A stretch of 64,000 nt of DNA, from assembly GCF_009761395.1 (NCBI RefSeq), contig NZ_LEKN01000034.1, forward strand, positions 62,001 to 126,000, given 5' to 3'. Numbering within the stretch: the first letter of the stretch is position 1; each line of letters begins with the position of its first letter. Under the pieces are notes generated by a model. The model was not told where the DNA came from. It did not search any database and saw only the letters and a list, made by a program, of their open reading frames with translations. Origin of the DNA: Ursidibacter maritimus. GTDB lineage: Bacteria > Pseudomonadota > Gammaproteobacteria > Enterobacterales > Pasteurellaceae. Both the position numbers and the translations under genes were made by a program. Shown piece after piece: positions 40,440 to 51,946 of this stretch.

Positions 40440-41738
40440 ATGCAAACATTAACATTAAACCCAATTAGTCAGGTGCAAGGCGAAATTAATTTGCCAGGTT
40501 CAAAAAGTTTATCTAATCGAGCCTTATTATTGGCAGCTCTTGCTGAAGGCACGACAAAAGTCACTAATTTATTAGATAGTGATGATATTCGTCATATGCT
40601 CAATGCATTAAAGCAACTTGGTGTAAATTACCAACTTTCAGATGATAAAACTATTTGTGAAGTAACCGGAGTTGGTGAGGCATTTGAGTGGCAAAATGGG
40701 TTAGCGTTATTTTTAGGTAATGCGGGCACAGCAATGCGTCCATTAACTGCAGCACTTTGTTTAAAAGGAAAAAATGAAAGTGAAGTGATTTTAACGGGCG
40801 AACCAAGAATGAAAGAACGTCCAATTTTGCACCTAGTTGATGCGTTACGTCAGCTTGGGGCGAATATCACTTACTTAGAAAATGAAGGATATCCACCGAT
40901 CGCTATTCGTAATACGGGGTTACAAGGCAATTACGTTAAAATTGATGGTTCAATTTCATCGCAATTTTTAACAGCATTGCTAATGGCAGCACCTTTAGCT
41001 GAAAATGATATGACGATTGAGATTATTGGTGATCTGGTTTCAAAACCTTATATTGATATTACTTTAGCGATGATGCGTGATTTTGGCGTGACAGTGTCTC
41101 ATCAAAACTATCAATTATTTTCGGTCAAAGGTCAGCAAAAATATCATTCCCCACAGCAATATTTAGTGGAAGGCGATGCATCTTCAGCATCTTATTTTTT
41201 AGCTGCTGGAGCGATTAAGGGTAAGGTAAAAGTAACAGGAATTGGTAAAAATTCTATTCAAGGTGACCGCTTATTTGCTGATGTGCTTGAAAAAATGGGG
41301 GCCAAAATTACTTGGGGTGATGATTTTATTCAAGCTGAACAAGGTGAACTAAATGGCATGGATATGGATATGAACCATATTCCCGATGCTGCAATGACAA
41401 TTGCCACAACAGCTTTATTTGCTCAAGGTGAAACGGTTATTCGTAATATTTATAACTGGCGTGTTAAAGAAACCGATAGACTAACAGCAATGGCAACAGA
41501 ACTACGCAAAGTTGGAGCAGAAGTGGAAGAAGGCGAAGATTTTATTCGCATTCAGCCTCTTACATTAGCGGATTTTAAACACGCAAACATTGAAACTTAT
41601 AATGATCATAGAATGGCAATGTGCTTTGCATTGATTGCATTATCCAATACACCAGTTACCATTTTGGATCCAAAATGTACCGCTAAAACTTTCCCGACTT
41701 TCTTTGATGAATTTGAGAAAGTGAGTATTGTTGCTTAG
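40440..41738 (+). CDS. aroA: 3-phosphoshikimate 1-carboxyvinyltransferase (EPSP synthase)
   Basis: Sixth step of the shikimate pathway, joining PEP to shikimate-3-phosphate. It has [22 protein letters not shown] near the N-terminus and [16 protein letters not shown], a glyphosate-sensitive-type signature. [17 protein letters not shown] and the C-terminal [12 protein letters not shown] are also conserved. I chose the ATG at 40440 (MQTLTLNP), giving 432 residues against 427 in E. coli; the longer open frame from 40368 crosses the upstream hairpin. serC-aroA linkage is classical in enterics. Confidence 0.96.
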   Translation: MQTLTLNPISQVQGEINLPGSKSLSNRALLLAALAEGTTKVTNLLDSDDIRHMLNALKQLGVNYQLSDDKTICEVTGVGEAFEWQNGLALFLGNAGTAMRPLTAALCLKGKNESEVILTGEPRMKERPILHLVDALRQLGANITYLENEGYPPIAIRNTGLQGNYVKIDGSISSQFLTALLMAAPLAENDMTIEIIGDLVSKPYIDITLAMMRDFGVTVSHQNYQLFSVKGQQKYHSPQQYLVEGDASSASYFLAAGAIKGKVKVTGIGKNSIQGDRLFADVLEKMGAKITWGDDFIQAEQGELNGMDMDMNHIPDAAMTIATTALFAQGETVIRNIYNWRVKETDRLTAMATELRKVGAEVEEGEDFIRIQPLTLADFKHANIETYNDHRMAMCFALIALSNTPVTILDPKCTAKTFPTFFDEFEKVSIVA

Positions 41739-41759
41739 TTTTACTTTTTTCTTTTATTA

Positions 41760-41778
41760 GGTGGGTTTATGGCCCACC
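41760..41778 (+). terminator. Hairpin after aroA
   Basis: GGTGGG and CCCACC around a seven-base loop, about 20 bp after the aroA stop. No T run follows, so its function as a terminator is uncertain. Confidence 0.45.
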
Positions 41779-41868
41779 ACTATCTGATCTTTTCAAATTT
41801 TTCTAAACGATTTGTCAAATTTGCGATCTGCTTCAAATTTTAAACCATAAGAGTATGGTAGTATTCGA

Positions 41869-41883
41869 GACAATTAAATTGTC
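41869..41883. promoter_or_regulatory. Palindrome just upstream of uspA
   Basis: GACAATTAAATTGTC is a perfect inverted repeat around one base, 20 bp before the uspA start. It may be a small operator or leader hairpin; the regulator is unknown. About 50 bp further upstream TTGCGATCTGCTTCAAA loosely resembles a CRP-S half site. Confidence 0.35.
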
Positions 41884-41902
41884 ATACAGCAAGGAGCTTA
41901 TT

Positions 41903-42328
41903 ATGTACAAACATATTTTGGTTGCCGTTGATCTTTCAGAAGAAAGTCTTGTCTTGTTACGCAAGGGAGCAAAACTTGCAGAAAAATGTGAGGCGAAACT
42001 ATCGCTCATTCATGTGGATGTCAATTTTTCAGATCTCTATACTGGTTTAATTGACATCAATATGTCGTCAGTTCAAGATTCTGTATCTGAAGAAACCACT
42101 AAAGCTCTAGAAGAGTTGGCACATAAAGTGGAATATCCTGTGACAGAATGTTTAAATGGTAGCGGTGATTTCAGTCAGGTTTTGGAAGATGCGGTAGAGA
42201 AATACAATGTTGATTTACTCATTACAGGTCATCACCAAGATTTCTGGAGTAAATTTATGTCCTCAACTCGTCAGGTGATGAATAATGTATCGGTAGATAT
42301 GTTAGTTGTGCCATTGACTAATGAATAG
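41903..42328 (+). CDS. uspA: Universal stress protein A
   Basis: Cytoplasmic Usp-domain protein induced by growth arrest and diverse stress. It starts [20 protein letters not shown] and carries [23 protein letters not shown] and DMLVVPL at the C-terminus. As in E. coli UspA, the G-2x-G-9x-G(S/T) ATP-binding motif is not canonical. I chose the ATG at 41903, preceded by AAGGAG, giving 141 residues; a longer frame from 41855 lacks a ribosome binding site. It appears to be a single-gene transcript ended by a paired-core hairpin. Confidence 0.92.
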   Translation: MYKHILVAVDLSEESLVLLRKGAKLAEKCEAKLSLIHVDVNFSDLYTGLIDINMSSVQDSVSEETTKALEELAHKVEYPVTECLNGSGDFSQVLEDAVEKYNVDLLITGHHQDFWSKFMSSTRQVMNNVSVDMLVVPLTNE

Positions 42329-42348
42329 TAAATAAATCGCAAAAATTG

Positions 42349-42373
42349 ACCGCTTGTAAGGGATGCAAGCGGT
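42349..42373. terminator. Paired uptake-signal cores after uspA
   Basis: ACCGCTTG (42349-42356) pairs with CAAGCGGT (42366-42373) around nine bases. The first arm extends to a full ACCGCTTGT uptake core. It is followed by GAGTTTC and further T-rich sequence, so it is a plausible terminator. Confidence 0.65.
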
Positions 42374-42499
42374 GAGTTTCTATAAATTTTTTACTTCTTT
42401 ATGGATAAGAGAGTACAGTGTCTAAAAAAATGTGTAGAATAGACAGGTTACTGTTTAAATACAGGTTTTACACAATTTTTTATATATTAGAGTATTGAA

Positions 42500-45124
42500 A
42501 TGAAAACAACTTCAGAGATTAGACAATCCTTTTTAGAATTCTTCCAAAGTAAAGGACATACTATTGTACCAAGCAGCTCGCTTGTTCCCGAAAATGATCC
42601 AACATTATTATTCACCAATGCTGGAATGAACCAGTTTAAAGATGTATTTCTAGGCTTGGATAAACGTAGTTACAGCCGAGCAACTAGCTCGCAACGTTGT
42701 GTACGAGCAGGTGGTAAACATAACGATTTAGAAAATGTAGGCTATACCGCTCGTCACCATACATTCTTTGAAATGTTGGGTAACTTTAGTTTTGGTGATT
42801 ACTTCAAAAATGATGCAATTGCGTTTGCGTGGGAATATTTAACTTCACCAAAATGGTTGGGTTTACCGAAAGAAAAATTATGGGTAACCGTTTACGAAAC
42901 TGATGATGAAGCCTACGATATTTGGAACAAAGCAGTCGGTGTTCCAGCAGAACGTATTGTTCGTATTGGCGATAACAAAGGTGCACCTTATGCATCGGAT
43001 AATTTCTGGCAGATGGGCGATACGGGTCCTTGTGGGCCTTGTACTGAGATCTTCTACGATCATGGTGATCACATTTGGGGTGGGCCACCAGGGTCACCTG
43101 AAGAAGATGGCGATCGCTATATCGAAATTTGGAACGTGGTATTTATGCAATTTAACCGTCAAGCTGATGGCACGATGGAAAAATTACCAAAGCCGTCTGT
43201 TGATACAGGTATGGGCTTAGAGCGTATTAGTGCGGTATTGCAACACGTTAATTCAAACTATGAAATTGATATTTTTCAATCGCTCATTAAAGAAATTGCT
43301 AGTCTGTTGAATGTTCAAGACTTAAATAATAAATCACTACGTGTTATTGCAGACCATATCCGCTCTTGTGCTTATTTAATCGCTGATGGTGTTATTCCAT
43401 CAAATGAAGGCCGTGGCTATGTACTTCGTCGTATTATTCGCCGAGCGGTGCGACATGGTAATATTTTAGGTGCAAAATCCGCTTTCTTTTATAAATTAGT
43501 ACCGACCTTAGCAAAAGCAATGGGGCAAGCAGGTGAGATTATCACTCAAAAACAAGCACATATTGAGAAAGCCTTAAAAGCAGAAGAGGAGCAGTTCGCT
43601 CGTACTTTAGAACGTGGTTTAACCTTACTGGAAGATGCTTTAGCCAAGGTTGAAAATAATCAGCTTTCAGGCGAAGTTGCTTTCAAACTTTATGATACCT
43701 ACGGTTTCCCACTCGATTTAACCGCTGATGTTTGTCGTGAACGTGATATTACTATTGATGAAGCTGGATTTGAAAAAGAAATGAAGGCTCAGCGTGCAAG
43801 AGCACAAGCAAGTAGTAATTTTGGTACAGACTATAATAGTGTGATTAAAGTAGATGGCTCAACGATTTTTAAAGGTTATGAGGTTACAGAAACAGAAGCA
43901 ACAGTTGTTGGCTTATTTAGTAATGGTAAAGCCGTAGAGCGTATTGATTCTGGCGAGAATGCAGTGATTATTCTGGATCAAACTGCATTTTATGGTGAAT
44001 CAGGTGGACAAGTTGGTGATAGCGGTCTAATTTCATCAGAAATTTGTAATTTTGATGTAAAAGATACTCAAAAATATGGGCAAGTATTCGGACACATTGG
44101 TCAATTAACATCAGGTTCATTATCTGTTGGCGACAAAGTTTTAGCACAGGTTGATGCGGTACGTCGTCACGCTATTACCTTGAATCACAGTGCAACACAT
44201 TTGCTTCATTCGGCATTACGCCAAGTATTAGGTGAGCATGTAGCACAGAAAGGCTCTCTAGTTTCAGAAAATACATTACGTTTTGATTTTTCTCAACCTG
44301 AAGCCATTGCGAAATCAGATTTGGAAGAGATTGAACGTATCATTAATCGTAAAATTCGTCAAAATAATACTGTAACCATTCAAATAATGGATTTAGAGGC
44401 GGCTAAACAGAAAGGTGCGATGGCCTTATTCGGAGAGAAATACGGTGATCAAGTTCGTGTCGTTGATATGGGTGAATTTTCCATTGAACTTTGTGGAGGC
44501 ACACACGTTAAGCAAACGGGTGATATTGGTTTATTCAAATTTATCTCTGAAAGTGCTGTGGCGGCAGGAGTTCGTCGTGTAGAAGCGGTAACTGGCGAAA
44601 ATGCGATCGATTTATTGCACCAACAACAACAGATTTTGAACCAAAGTAGCGAATTGTTAAAAGCAGATAGCCATACTTTAGTAGAAAAAATCCAGCAATT
44701 ACAAGAGAAGAGTAAGAAAGTTGAAAAAGAACTACAACAACTGAAAGAAAAACTTGCGTCTCAAGCGGGGGGTGAATTAGCCAAACAAGCTAAACAAATC
44801 AAAGGTGTAAATGTTTTAGTTCAACAATTAGAAAATGTAGATGCAAAAGCATTAAGAACAATGGTAGATGATTTGAAAAATCAATTAGGTTCAGCTGTAA
44901 TTACATTTGCAACACATTCTGAAGGTAAAGTGAATTTGATTGTCGGAGTAACTAGCGATCTAACCACAAAAATTAATGCGGGTGAATTAGTTGGTTTAAT
45001 GGCAAAAGAGGTTGGTGGTAAAGGGGGCGGTAGAGCCGATATGGCTATGGCTGGTGGTAATCAACCTGAGCATATCAATAATGCCTTAACTCTTGCAACA
45101 GACTGGATTCAAGCAAAACTTTAA
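42500..45124 (+). CDS. alaS: Alanyl-tRNA synthetase
   Basis: Class II synthetase with editing activity for Ser- and Gly-tRNA-Ala. The catalytic domain is at about residues 1-240 (SIRQ-like [32 protein letters not shown]), then the tRNA-recognition domain. The editing domain carries the zinc site [11 protein letters not shown] and CGGTH. A coiled-coil C-Ala domain follows (about residues 700-874) with [15 protein letters not shown]. Length 874 against 876 in E. coli. It lies upstream of csrA, the arrangement found in E. coli. Confidence 0.97.
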   Translation: MKTTSEIRQSFLEFFQSKGHTIVPSSSLVPENDPTLLFTNAGMNQFKDVFLGLDKRSYSRATSSQRCVRAGGKHNDLENVGYTARHHTFFEMLGNFSFGDYFKNDAIAFAWEYLTSPKWLGLPKEKLWVTVYETDDEAYDIWNKAVGVPAERIVRIGDNKGAPYASDNFWQMGDTGPCGPCTEIFYDHGDHIWGGPPGSPEEDGDRYIEIWNVVFMQFNRQADGTMEKLPKPSVDTGMGLERISAVLQHVNSNYEIDIFQSLIKEIASLLNVQDLNNKSLRVIADHIRSCAYLIADGVIPSNEGRGYVLRRIIRRAVRHGNILGAKSAFFYKLVPTLAKAMGQAGEIITQKQAHIEKALKAEEEQFARTLERGLTLLEDALAKVENNQLSGEVAFKLYDTYGFPLDLTADVCRERDITIDEAGFEKEMKAQRARAQASSNFGTDYNSVIKVDGSTIFKGYEVTETEATVVGLFSNGKAVERIDSGENAVIILDQTAFYGESGGQVGDSGLISSEICNFDVKDTQKYGQVFGHIGQLTSGSLSVGDKVLAQVDAVRRHAITLNHSATHLLHSALRQVLGEHVAQKGSLVSENTLRFDFSQPEAIAKSDLEEIERIINRKIRQNNTVTIQIMDLEAAKQKGAMALFGEKYGDQVRVVDMGEFSIELCGGTHVKQTGDIGLFKFISESAVAAGVRRVEAVTGENAIDLLHQQQQILNQSSELLKADSHTLVEKIQQLQEKSKKVEKELQQLKEKLASQAGGELAKQAKQIKGVNVLVQQLENVDAKALRTMVDDLKNQLGSAVITFATHSEGKVNLIVGVTSDLTTKINAGELVGLMAKEVGGKGGGRADMAMAGGNQPEHINNALTLATDWIQAKL

Positions 45125-45134
45125 TAATAAAAAT

Positions 45135-45158
45135 GCAAGGTAAATGACATTACCTTGC
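45135..45158 (+). other. Perfect hairpin between alaS and csrA
   Basis: GCAAGGTAA-ATGACA-TTACCTTGC is a nine-pair perfect stem without a following T run. It lies 25 bp before the csrA start, so it is more likely an RNA-processing or translational-control structure in the csrA leader than a terminator. Confidence 0.55.
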
Positions 45159-45183
45159 TGATACAAATTAAAAGGAGATAGTT

Positions 45184-45375
45184 ATGCTGATCTTAACGCG
45201 TAAAATAGGAGAAAGTTTATTAATTGGTGATGATGTTGAAATCACTGTATTAAGTGTTCGTGGTAGTCAGGTTAAATTAGGTGTGAAAGCACCTAAAGAA
45301 ATTTCTGTACATCGTGAAGAGATCTATCAGCGAATTAAAGCCCTAGCGGAAGAAACGACTGAAGATACAAAATAA
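45184..45375 (+). CDS. csrA: Carbon storage regulator CsrA
   Basis: Small dimeric RNA-binding protein that represses or activates translation by binding GGA motifs in mRNA leaders. The N-terminal [20 protein letters not shown] and the central [19 protein letters not shown] include the RNA-contacting Arg44 region. Length 63 against 61 in E. coli. Its own Shine-Dalgarno AAAAGGAGATA contains the GGA core, so autoregulation is possible. It follows alaS after a conspicuous hairpin. Confidence 0.97.
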   Translation: MLILTRKIGESLLIGDDVEITVLSVRGSQVKLGVKAPKEISVHREEIYQRIKALAEETTEDTK

Positions 45376-45417
45376 ATAGATACAAAAAATCTTATCTTTT
45401 CATATAAGGAAATCATT

Positions 45418-46782
45418 ATGGAAAAATTAACTTGCTTTAAAGCCTATGATATTAGAGGACAATTAGGAACTGAACTGAATGTCGATATTGCTTACCGTAT
45501 TGGTCGAGCATTCGGTCAATTTTTAAAACCAAAAAATATTGTAGTAGGTGGTGATGTTCGTTTAACCAGTAATGAACTCAAAAGTGCTGTCACAAATGGA
45601 CTATTGGATTCAGGTGTTGATGTCATTGATTTGGGGCAAACAGGTACAGAAGAAGTTTATTTTGCGACTTCATTTTTACAAGCAGATGGGGGCATTGAAG
45701 TAACAGCAAGCCATAACCCGATGGATTATAATGGAATGAAGTTAGTTCGTGCGGGGTCTCGTCCTATTAGTGCTGAAAGTGGTTTAGCGGATATTCAACG
45801 CCTTGCAGAAGAAAACAATTTCCCAACAGTTACTCAACGTGGTACCTATACACAGAAAAGTGTTTTAGGCGAATATGTAGAACATTTACTCTCTTATATT
45901 GATATTAAAAAACTCACACCAAAGACATTAGTTATCAATTCAGGGAATGGTGCTGCAGGTAAAGTTATTGATGCGATTGAATCACAATTCAAAGCAAATA
46001 ATGTTCCTGTTAAATTTATTAAAGTACACAATAATCCAGATGGCAATTTCCCAAATGGTATTCCTAATCCGATTTTACACGAAAATCGTCAAGATTCTAT
46101 TGATGCAGTCTTGACGCATAAAGCGGATATGGGGGTTGCTTTTGATGGTGATTTTGACCGCTGTTTCTTATTTGATGAAAAAGCAGGCTTTATTGAAGGA
46201 TATTATGTGGTGGGTCTACTGTCGCAAGCATTCTTACAAAAAAATCCAGGGGCTAAGATTATTTATGATCCACGCCTAATTTGGAATACGGAAGAGCTTG
46301 TTAAAGAAAGTGGTGGTGAAGCCGTAATGTCTAAATCAGGACATTCATTTATCAAAGAGAAAATGCGTGAAGTTGATGCTATTTATGGTGGAGAGATGAG
46401 TGCTCATCACTATTTCCGTGATTTCTTCTATTGCGATAGCGGTATGATTCCTTGGTTATTAACCTTAGAATTACTTTGTACCACAGGAAAAACCTTGAGT
46501 GAATTAGTGGGAGAACGCCTAGATAAATACCCATCACCTGGTGAAATCAACAGTAAATTAGCTGATGCTAAAGTGGCAATTGAACGTGTATTAAATGCTT
46601 ATAAAGAAAATGCAAAATCAGTCGAGACATTAGATGGGATTAGTGTAGAATTTGAAGACTGGCGTTTTAACTTAAGAAGTTCAAATACTGAGCCTGTTGT
46701 TCGCTTAAACCTTGAAACAAAAGGTGATAAAGTATTAATGCAACAAAAAACCGATGAAGTATTAGCCTTACTTCGTCAATAA
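45418..46782 (+). CDS. manB: Phosphomannomutase / phosphoglucomutase family enzyme
   Basis: Alpha-D-phosphohexomutase that interconverts hexose-6- and hexose-1-phosphates for nucleotide sugar synthesis. The phosphoserine loop [13 protein letters not shown] is near residues 101-113 and the metal loop DGDFDRCF near residues 241-248. [12 protein letters not shown] is the sugar-binding loop and RSSNTEP the phosphate-binding loop. Length 454 is close to E. coli ManB/CpsG (456). galU follows, giving a pair for surface polysaccharide precursors. Whether mannose or glucose phosphate is preferred cannot be told from the sequence. Confidence 0.9.
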   Translation: MEKLTCFKAYDIRGQLGTELNVDIAYRIGRAFGQFLKPKNIVVGGDVRLTSNELKSAVTNGLLDSGVDVIDLGQTGTEEVYFATSFLQADGGIEVTASHNPMDYNGMKLVRAGSRPISAESGLADIQRLAEENNFPTVTQRGTYTQKSVLGEYVEHLLSYIDIKKLTPKTLVINSGNGAAGKVIDAIESQFKANNVPVKFIKVHNNPDGNFPNGIPNPILHENRQDSIDAVLTHKADMGVAFDGDFDRCFLFDEKAGFIEGYYVVGLLSQAFLQKNPGAKIIYDPRLIWNTEELVKESGGEAVMSKSGHSFIKEKMREVDAIYGGEMSAHHYFRDFFYCDSGMIPWLLTLELLCTTGKTLSELVGERLDKYPSPGEINSKLADAKVAIERVLNAYKENAKSVETLDGISVEFEDWRFNLRSSNTEPVVRLNLETKGDKVLMQQKTDEVLALLRQ

Positions 46783-46804
46783 TTGCAAAATTTTTTAACA
46801 AAGA

Positions 46805-46838
46805 AACCGCTTACGTTGGTAGGCGGTTGATTATTTTT
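46805..46838 (+). terminator. Terminator between manB and galU
   Basis: AACCGC (46805-46810) and GCGGTT (46823-46828) form a short stem with a partial inner extension, followed by GATTATTTTTTATT. It contains an uptake-signal-like core. Confidence 0.6.
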
Positions 46839-46855
46839 TATTATAAGGGTTTCCA

Positions 46856-47743
46856 ATGAAAGTAATTATTCCTGTTGCAGGGTTAGGTACTCGAATGCTT
46901 CCAGCGACTAAAGCAATTCCAAAAGAGATGCTGACAATTGCAGATAAACCATTGATTCAATATATTGTTAATGAATGTGTTGCTGCTGGTGTTAAAGAGA
47001 TTGTTCTTGTTACTCACTCCTCTAAGAATGCTATCGAAAACCATTTTGATACGTCTTTTGAATTAGAAACAATGCTGGAGAAACGTGTTAAACGCCAGTT
47101 GTTAGATGAAGTGCGCTCTATTGTACCTAAAGATGTTACTATTATGCATGTTCGTCAAGGACAAGCAAAAGGCCTAGGGCATGCCGTATTATGTGGACGA
47201 GCATTAGTAGGTAATGAGCCATTTGCAGTAGTATTACCAGATGTATTATTGGCAGATTTTACAGCAGATCAAAAATCAGAAAATTTATCAGCAATGATCG
47301 CTCGCTTTAAAGAAACTGGAAATAGTCAGATTATGGTTGCCCCAGTAGCCAAAGAAGATGTGAGCAGTTATGGTGTAGTAGATTATCAAGGTGCAGAGCT
47401 CCAGCCAGCAGGTACTGCTAAAATTGTCAATATTATTGAAAAACCGGCGGTAGAAGATGCACCATCAAATTTTGCCGTTGTAGGACGTTATGTGTTTTCC
47501 GCAGAAATTTGGGATCTTCTTGCTAAAACACCGATTGGTGTGGGTGATGAAATTCAATTAACAGATGCAATTGATATGTTAATTGAACAACAAGATGTCG
47601 AAGCTTTCCATATGACCGGTAAAACATTTGATTGTGGTGACAAACTTGGCTATATGCAAGCTTTCGTGGAATATAGTTTAAATCACGATAAATTTGGAAA
47701 AGCATTTGAAGCTTATCTAAAAAAATTGGCAAAATCTTTGTAA
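46856..47743 (+). CDS. galU: UTP-glucose-1-phosphate uridylyltransferase
   Basis: Makes UDP-glucose for LOS, capsule and galactose metabolism. It has the nucleotidyltransferase signature [23 protein letters not shown] (residues 3-25), [18 protein letters not shown], and [10 protein letters not shown] with the metal aspartate. [10 protein letters not shown] lies near the C-terminus. Length 295 against 302 in E. coli. It may be co-expressed with manB, though a terminator-like hairpin lies between them. A strong terminator follows. Confidence 0.96.
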   Translation: MKVIIPVAGLGTRMLPATKAIPKEMLTIADKPLIQYIVNECVAAGVKEIVLVTHSSKNAIENHFDTSFELETMLEKRVKRQLLDEVRSIVPKDVTIMHVRQGQAKGLGHAVLCGRALVGNEPFAVVLPDVLLADFTADQKSENLSAMIARFKETGNSQIMVAPVAKEDVSSYGVVDYQGAELQPAGTAKIVNIIEKPAVEDAPSNFAVVGRYVFSAEIWDLLAKTPIGVGDEIQLTDAIDMLIEQQDVEAFHMTGKTFDCGDKLGYMQAFVEYSLNHDKFGKAFEAYLKKLAKSL

Positions 47744-47750
47744 ATTTATC

Positions 47751-47776
47751 AAAAAGACGCATTTAGCGTCTTTTTA
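47751..47776 (+). terminator. Terminator of galU
   Basis: AAAGACGC-ATTTA-GCGTCTTTTT, a perfect stem with a T run, just after the galU stop. Confidence 0.9.
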
Positions 47777-47797
47777 ATCTCCTTCAAAAGATTGACG

Positions 47798-48829
47798 ATG
47801 TTAAAGAAAGTATTACAAGCGGTTGGATTTGGTCTTTTTTCTGCAGGGTTGATTCTATATGTTGCTCCTGCCGTTAATACTTATTCAAACAAGTTTTTTA
47901 ATCAAGACATAGTGACTTATCATAAGGCGGTTAAATTAGCATCGCCAGCTGTGGTGAATGTTTATAATCAATCGATAGATAGCTCTCAATATAATCAATT
48001 GCAAGTCAATAATTTAGGCTCTGGCGTCATTATGACCAAATCGGGCTATATTTTGACAAATAAACACGTTATTCAAAATGCAGATCAGATTATTGTTGCA
48101 TTACAATCAGGTGTGATTGCTAATGCTATTTTAGTCGGCTCAGATACATTAACCGATCTTGCGGTACTCAAAATTCAATCTGAAAACTTACCTACCATTC
48201 CACAGAATAAAGAACGAGTAGTTCAAGTAGGCGATGTTGTATTAGCAATCGGTAATCCATTAAATCTAGGGCAGAGTATTACACAAGGTATTATTAGTGC
48301 AACTGGACGAAATGCGCTTTCTGAAGGTGGGCGACAAAATTTCTTACAAACGGATGCATCTATTAACAAAGGAAATTCAGGTGGGGCTCTGGTAAATAGT
48401 GCTGGTGAACTGATTGGTATTAATACACTAAGTTTTGGCAAGAACAGTGATGAATTAGCTGAAGGACTTAATTTTGCCATTCCTATCAGTTTAGCCAATA
48501 AAGTAATGGAAAAGATCATTAAAGATGGACGAGTTATTCGTGGATACTTTGGTGTAAGTAGCTCACTTTTTTATTCTGCCAAACAATTAGGTTTAGGCGA
48601 TAAAGGCGTATTAATTACAAGTGTGACAGAGAATGGGCCGGCTGATAAAGGTGGAATTCTTGAAGGTGACATTGTATTAAAAATTGCTGATATTGAAGCT
48701 GAAACACCCGCTCAAATGATGGAAGCACTTGCAGATATTAAACCGGGGACTGATGTAAAAGTACTCATTTCTCGTCAAGGAAAATTGATGGAATTGAATG
48801 TTGTTATAGGTGAATTCCCTGAAATATAG
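47798..48829 (+). CDS. degS: Envelope-stress serine protease DegS
   Basis: Membrane-anchored periplasmic protease that starts the sigma-E cascade by cutting RseA when its PDZ domain binds misfolded porin C-termini. It has an N-terminal membrane anchor (about residues 4-25), then a trypsin-like domain with the catalytic His in TNKHVI, Asp in [10 protein letters not shown] and Ser in NKGNSGGAL, and a single C-terminal PDZ domain (about residues 245-340). I take the ATG at 47798, giving 343 residues against 355 in E. coli. An uptake-signal core (47815-47823) lies inside its first codons. It leads directly into cmk nine bases later. Confidence 0.93.
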   Translation: MLKKVLQAVGFGLFSAGLILYVAPAVNTYSNKFFNQDIVTYHKAVKLASPAVVNVYNQSIDSSQYNQLQVNNLGSGVIMTKSGYILTNKHVIQNADQIIVALQSGVIANAILVGSDTLTDLAVLKIQSENLPTIPQNKERVVQVGDVVLAIGNPLNLGQSITQGIISATGRNALSEGGRQNFLQTDASINKGNSGGALVNSAGELIGINTLSFGKNSDELAEGLNFAIPISLANKVMEKIIKDGRVIRGYFGVSSSLFYSAKQLGLGDKGVLITSVTENGPADKGGILEGDIVLKIADIEAETPAQMMEALADIKPGTDVKVLISRQGKLMELNVVIGEFPEI

Positions 48830-48837
48830 GAAAGAAG

Positions 48838-49509
48838 ATGAATAAAAATATTGTAATTACTGTTGATGGTCCAAGTGGAGCAGGCAAAGGTACTTTATGT
48901 CACGCATTAGCAGAAAAGTTAAAATTTGATTTTTTAGACTCAGGTGCGATTTATCGTATCTTAGCACTGGCTGCAAAGAAATCAGGGATAGATTTTACAA
49001 ACGAGACAAAACTTGCAGAGTTAGGGAGAAATCTTGATGTTCAATTTATTACTTCAAATACGGAGATTCACGTTATCTTAGATGGTGAAAATGTTGGCGA
49101 TCAAATTCGTACTGCAGAAGCGGGACAAAATGCGTCTAAAATTGCAATTTACCCCTTAGTTCGTGAAGCTTTATTACAAAGACAGCGTAATTTTAGTACG
49201 CCAAAAGGGTTAGTTGCTGATGGTAGAGATATGGGAACAATTGTTTTCCCAGACGCTCAAGTTAAGCTATTTTTAGATGCAAGTGCAGAAGAACGCACAA
49301 AAAGACGTGTAAAACAGTTGCAAGAAAAGGGATTTAATGCTAACTTTGACGAGATTTTAGCCGAGATAAAAGAGCGAGATTTTCGCGATAGAAATCGTGA
49401 GATTGCACCTCTAGTTCCAGCTAAAGATGCGCTTGTTTTGGATTCTACATCTCTTTCTATTGATGAAGTAATTCAGCAAGCATTATCTTATGTTGCAAAA
49501 CATATTTAG
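48838..49509 (+). CDS. cmk: Cytidylate kinase
   Basis: Phosphorylates CMP and dCMP. It has the P-loop [18 protein letters not shown] (residues 8-25), the family-specific CMP-binding insert (about residues 65-95), [21 protein letters not shown] and the lid R-x-x-RR. Length 223 is normal. It starts nine bases after degS and precedes rpsA, the same order as in many gamma-proteobacteria. Confidence 0.96.
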   Translation: MNKNIVITVDGPSGAGKGTLCHALAEKLKFDFLDSGAIYRILALAAKKSGIDFTNETKLAELGRNLDVQFITSNTEIHVILDGENVGDQIRTAEAGQNASKIAIYPLVREALLQRQRNFSTPKGLVADGRDMGTIVFPDAQVKLFLDASAEERTKRRVKQLQEKGFNANFDEILAEIKERDFRDRNREIAPLVPAKDALVLDSTSLSIDEVIQQALSYVAKHI

Positions 49510-49605
49510 AATTGTTTGCCTAGTAATGGATGATTAGGTTTTTATTATCAACCCCATTTAAATGGATATAAATGGACGTTTTATTTTATTAAAGAAGATT
49601 AAATT

Positions 49606-51273
49606 ATGACTGAATCTTTTGCTCAACTATTTGAAGAATCACTAAAAGGTCAAGAAACTCGTTTAGGTGCTATTGTTAAAGGTACTGTAGTTGCTATCCA
49701 AAAAGGCTATGTACTTGTAGATGCTGGTTTAAAATCAGAATCAGCAATTCCTGCTGAAGAGTTTTTCAATGCACAAGGCGAACTTGAAGTTCAAGTTGGC
49801 GATGTTATTGATGTTGCTCTTGATGCGGTAGAAGACGGTTTCGGTGAGACCAAACTTTCTCGTGAAAAAGCTAAACGTAACGAATCTTGGGCTGCGTTAG
49901 AAAAAGCATTCGAAGAACAAGCTACTGTTGTTGGTTTAGTAAACGGTAAAGTAAAAGGTGGCTTCACTGTTGAGTTAAACGGTGTTCGTGCATTCTTACC
50001 AGGTTCATTAGTTGATACACGTCCAGTACGTGATTCATTAAACCTTGAAGGTCAAACTTTAGAGTTTAAAGTAATCAAATTAGATCAAAAACGTAACAAC
50101 GTTGTTGTTTCTCGTCGTGCAGTAATCGAATCTACAAGCAGCCAAGATCGTGAAGAAGTATTAGCGAACTTAGTTGAAGGTTCTGAAGTTAAAGGTACTG
50201 TTAAAAACTTAACTGACTACGGTGCATTCGTTGATTTAGGTGGCGTAGATGGTTTACTTCACATTACCGATATGGCTTGGAAACGTGTTAAACACCCAAG
50301 TGAAGTGGTGAATGTTGGTGATGAAGTTACTGTTAAAGTACTAAAATTTGACAAAGACAAAACTCGCGTGTCTTTAGGCTTAAAACAATTAGGTCAAGAT
50401 CCTTGGGCTGCTATTGCACAAAATCACCCAGTAAACAGCAAATTAACAGGTAAAGTAACTAACTTAACTGACTACGGCTGTTTCGTTGAAATTTTAGATG
50501 GTGTTGAAGGTTTAGTTCACGTTTCAGAAATGGATTGGACAAACAAAAATATCCACCCATCTAAAGTTGTAAATGTTGGTGATGTTGTTGAAGTTATGGT
50601 ATTAGAAGTAGATGAAGAACGTCGTCGTATTTCTTTAGGCTTAAAACAATGTAAAGCTAACCCTTGGGAACACTTTGCTGAAACTCACAATAAAAATGAT
50701 AAAGTTAAAGGTAAAATCAAATCAATCACTGATTTCGGTATCTTTATCGGTTTAGAAGGTGGTATTGACGGTTTAGTACATTTATCTGACATTTCTTGGA
50801 ATGTTTCAGGTGAAGAAGCTGTTCGTAACTACAAAAAAGGTGATGAAGTAGAAGCTGTAGTATTACAAGTTGATGCTGTAAAAGAGCGTATCTCTTTAGG
50901 TATCAAACAGTTAGATTCTGACCCATTCACTAACTTTGTTGAAGGTACCAAAAAAGGTGCTATCGTTAAAGGTAAAGTAGTAGAAGTTGATGCTAAAGGT
51001 GCTAAAGTTGAATTAGCAGATGGTGTTGAAGGTTATGTTCGTGCTGCAGAAGCAACTCGTGACCGTGTTGAAGATATCACTGCAGTAATCAGCGTTGGTG
51101 ATGAGCTTGAAGCTAAATATACTGGTGTTGATCGTAAAGCGCGTGTTGTTAATTTATCTGTTCGTGCAAAAGATGAAGCTGAAGAATCAGCTGCATTAGC
51201 ACAAGTAAATAAACAAGAAGAAGCTATTCCAAATGCAATGGCTGAAGCGTTTAAAGCAGCTAAAGGCGAGTAA
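49606..51273 (+). CDS. rpsA: 30S ribosomal protein S1
   Basis: Large ribosomal protein that binds mRNA and helps initiation on structured or weak ribosome sites. It contains six S1 (OB-fold) repeats, recognised from recurring units such as [27 protein letters not shown] and [28 protein letters not shown]. Length 555 against 557 in E. coli. Codon use is strongly biased, as expected for high expression. The 96-base leader has a small CCTA/TAGG hairpin and no strong Shine-Dalgarno, in line with the autoregulated E. coli rpsA leader. Confidence 0.98.
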   Translation: MTESFAQLFEESLKGQETRLGAIVKGTVVAIQKGYVLVDAGLKSESAIPAEEFFNAQGELEVQVGDVIDVALDAVEDGFGETKLSREKAKRNESWAALEKAFEEQATVVGLVNGKVKGGFTVELNGVRAFLPGSLVDTRPVRDSLNLEGQTLEFKVIKLDQKRNNVVVSRRAVIESTSSQDREEVLANLVEGSEVKGTVKNLTDYGAFVDLGGVDGLLHITDMAWKRVKHPSEVVNVGDEVTVKVLKFDKDKTRVSLGLKQLGQDPWAAIAQNHPVNSKLTGKVTNLTDYGCFVEILDGVEGLVHVSEMDWTNKNIHPSKVVNVGDVVEVMVLEVDEERRRISLGLKQCKANPWEHFAETHNKNDKVKGKIKSITDFGIFIGLEGGIDGLVHLSDISWNVSGEEAVRNYKKGDEVEAVVLQVDAVKERISLGIKQLDSDPFTNFVEGTKKGAIVKGKVVEVDAKGAKVELADGVEGYVRAAEATRDRVEDITAVISVGDELEAKYTGVDRKARVVNLSVRAKDEAEESAALAQVNKQEEAIPNAMAEAFKAAKGE

Positions 51274-51288
51274 TTAGCTCTCTTTATA

Positions 51289-51315
51289 AAGCGGATATGT
51301 TAAGCATATCCGCTT
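51289..51315 (+). terminator. Hairpin between rpsA and ihfB
   Basis: A perfect 11-bp stem AAGCGGATATG / CATATCCGCTT around TTAAG. The outer part is again a pair of inverted AAGCGG cores. No T run follows, so termination may be partial, leaving weaker expression of ihfB. Confidence 0.65.
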
Positions 51316-51335
51316 CCTACGTTTAAGGAGAAAAT

Positions 51336-51617
51336 ATGACTAAATCTGAATTAATTGAGATTTTAACCGCTAAAAATCCTAAGTTACAACTTAAATCGGT
51401 TGAAGATAGCGTAAAAGAAATTTTAGAACAGATAATGCAAACCTTAGAACAAGGTGAGCGTATTGAAGTAAGAGGATTTGGTAGTTTTTCTCTACACTTT
51501 CGCCAATCTAGGACAGGAAGAAATCCTAAAACGGGAGAAAGTGTTAAATTATTATCTAAATATGTCCCGCATTTTAAAGCTGGGAAAGATTTAAAAGAAA
51601 GAGTAGATCATCGTTAA
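51336..51617 (+). CDS. ihfB: Integration host factor subunit beta
   Basis: DNA-bending protein of the HU/IHF family that pairs with IhfA. The sequence starts [15 protein letters not shown] and carries the DNA-bending arm [22 protein letters not shown] with the intercalating proline (RNPKTGE). Length 93 against 94 in E. coli. It lies directly after rpsA, the same order as in E. coli. AAGGAG precedes the ATG. Confidence 0.97.
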   Translation: MTKSELIEILTAKNPKLQLKSVEDSVKEILEQIMQTLEQGERIEVRGFGSFSLHFRQSRTGRNPKTGESVKLLSKYVPHFKAGKDLKERVDHR

Positions 51618-51658
51618 TTCTACTTTTTATCACATCAAATAATAGTAATGGAGAACAT

Positions 51659-51946
51659 ATGATAAAATATATTTTGGGATTGGTTATTACTCTTGCTATT
51701 ATCATCGTTGCGGTCACTATTGGTGCAAATAATGACCAAATTATTACATTCAATTATCTTATTGCTAAAAGTGAGCTGCGTTTATCAACGCTAGTTGCAG
51801 TTTTATTTGGTATTGGTCTCTTATTAGGTTGGTTAATTACAGGTTTTTTCTACCTAAAATTAAAATTACAGAATATGGCATTAAATCGTCGTATCAAACG
51901 TCAAGCACAACAAATTAATGAGTTAACCTTACCGAAGGCTGAGTAA
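51659..51946 (+). CDS. lapA: LPS assembly protein A (LapA/YciS)
   Basis: Small inner-membrane protein that works with LapB in controlling LpxC stability and LPS synthesis. Two hydrophobic helices (about residues 3-22 and 40-63) and a basic C-terminal tail with KLKLQNMALNRRIKRQAQQI fit the DUF1049/LapA family. Length 95 against 102 in E. coli. Its stop overlaps the lapB start by one base (TAATG), giving translational coupling. Confidence 0.92.
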   Translation: MIKYILGLVITLAIIIVAVTIGANNDQIITFNYLIAKSELRLSTLVAVLFGIGLLLGWLITGFFYLKLKLQNMALNRRIKRQAQQINELTLPKAE

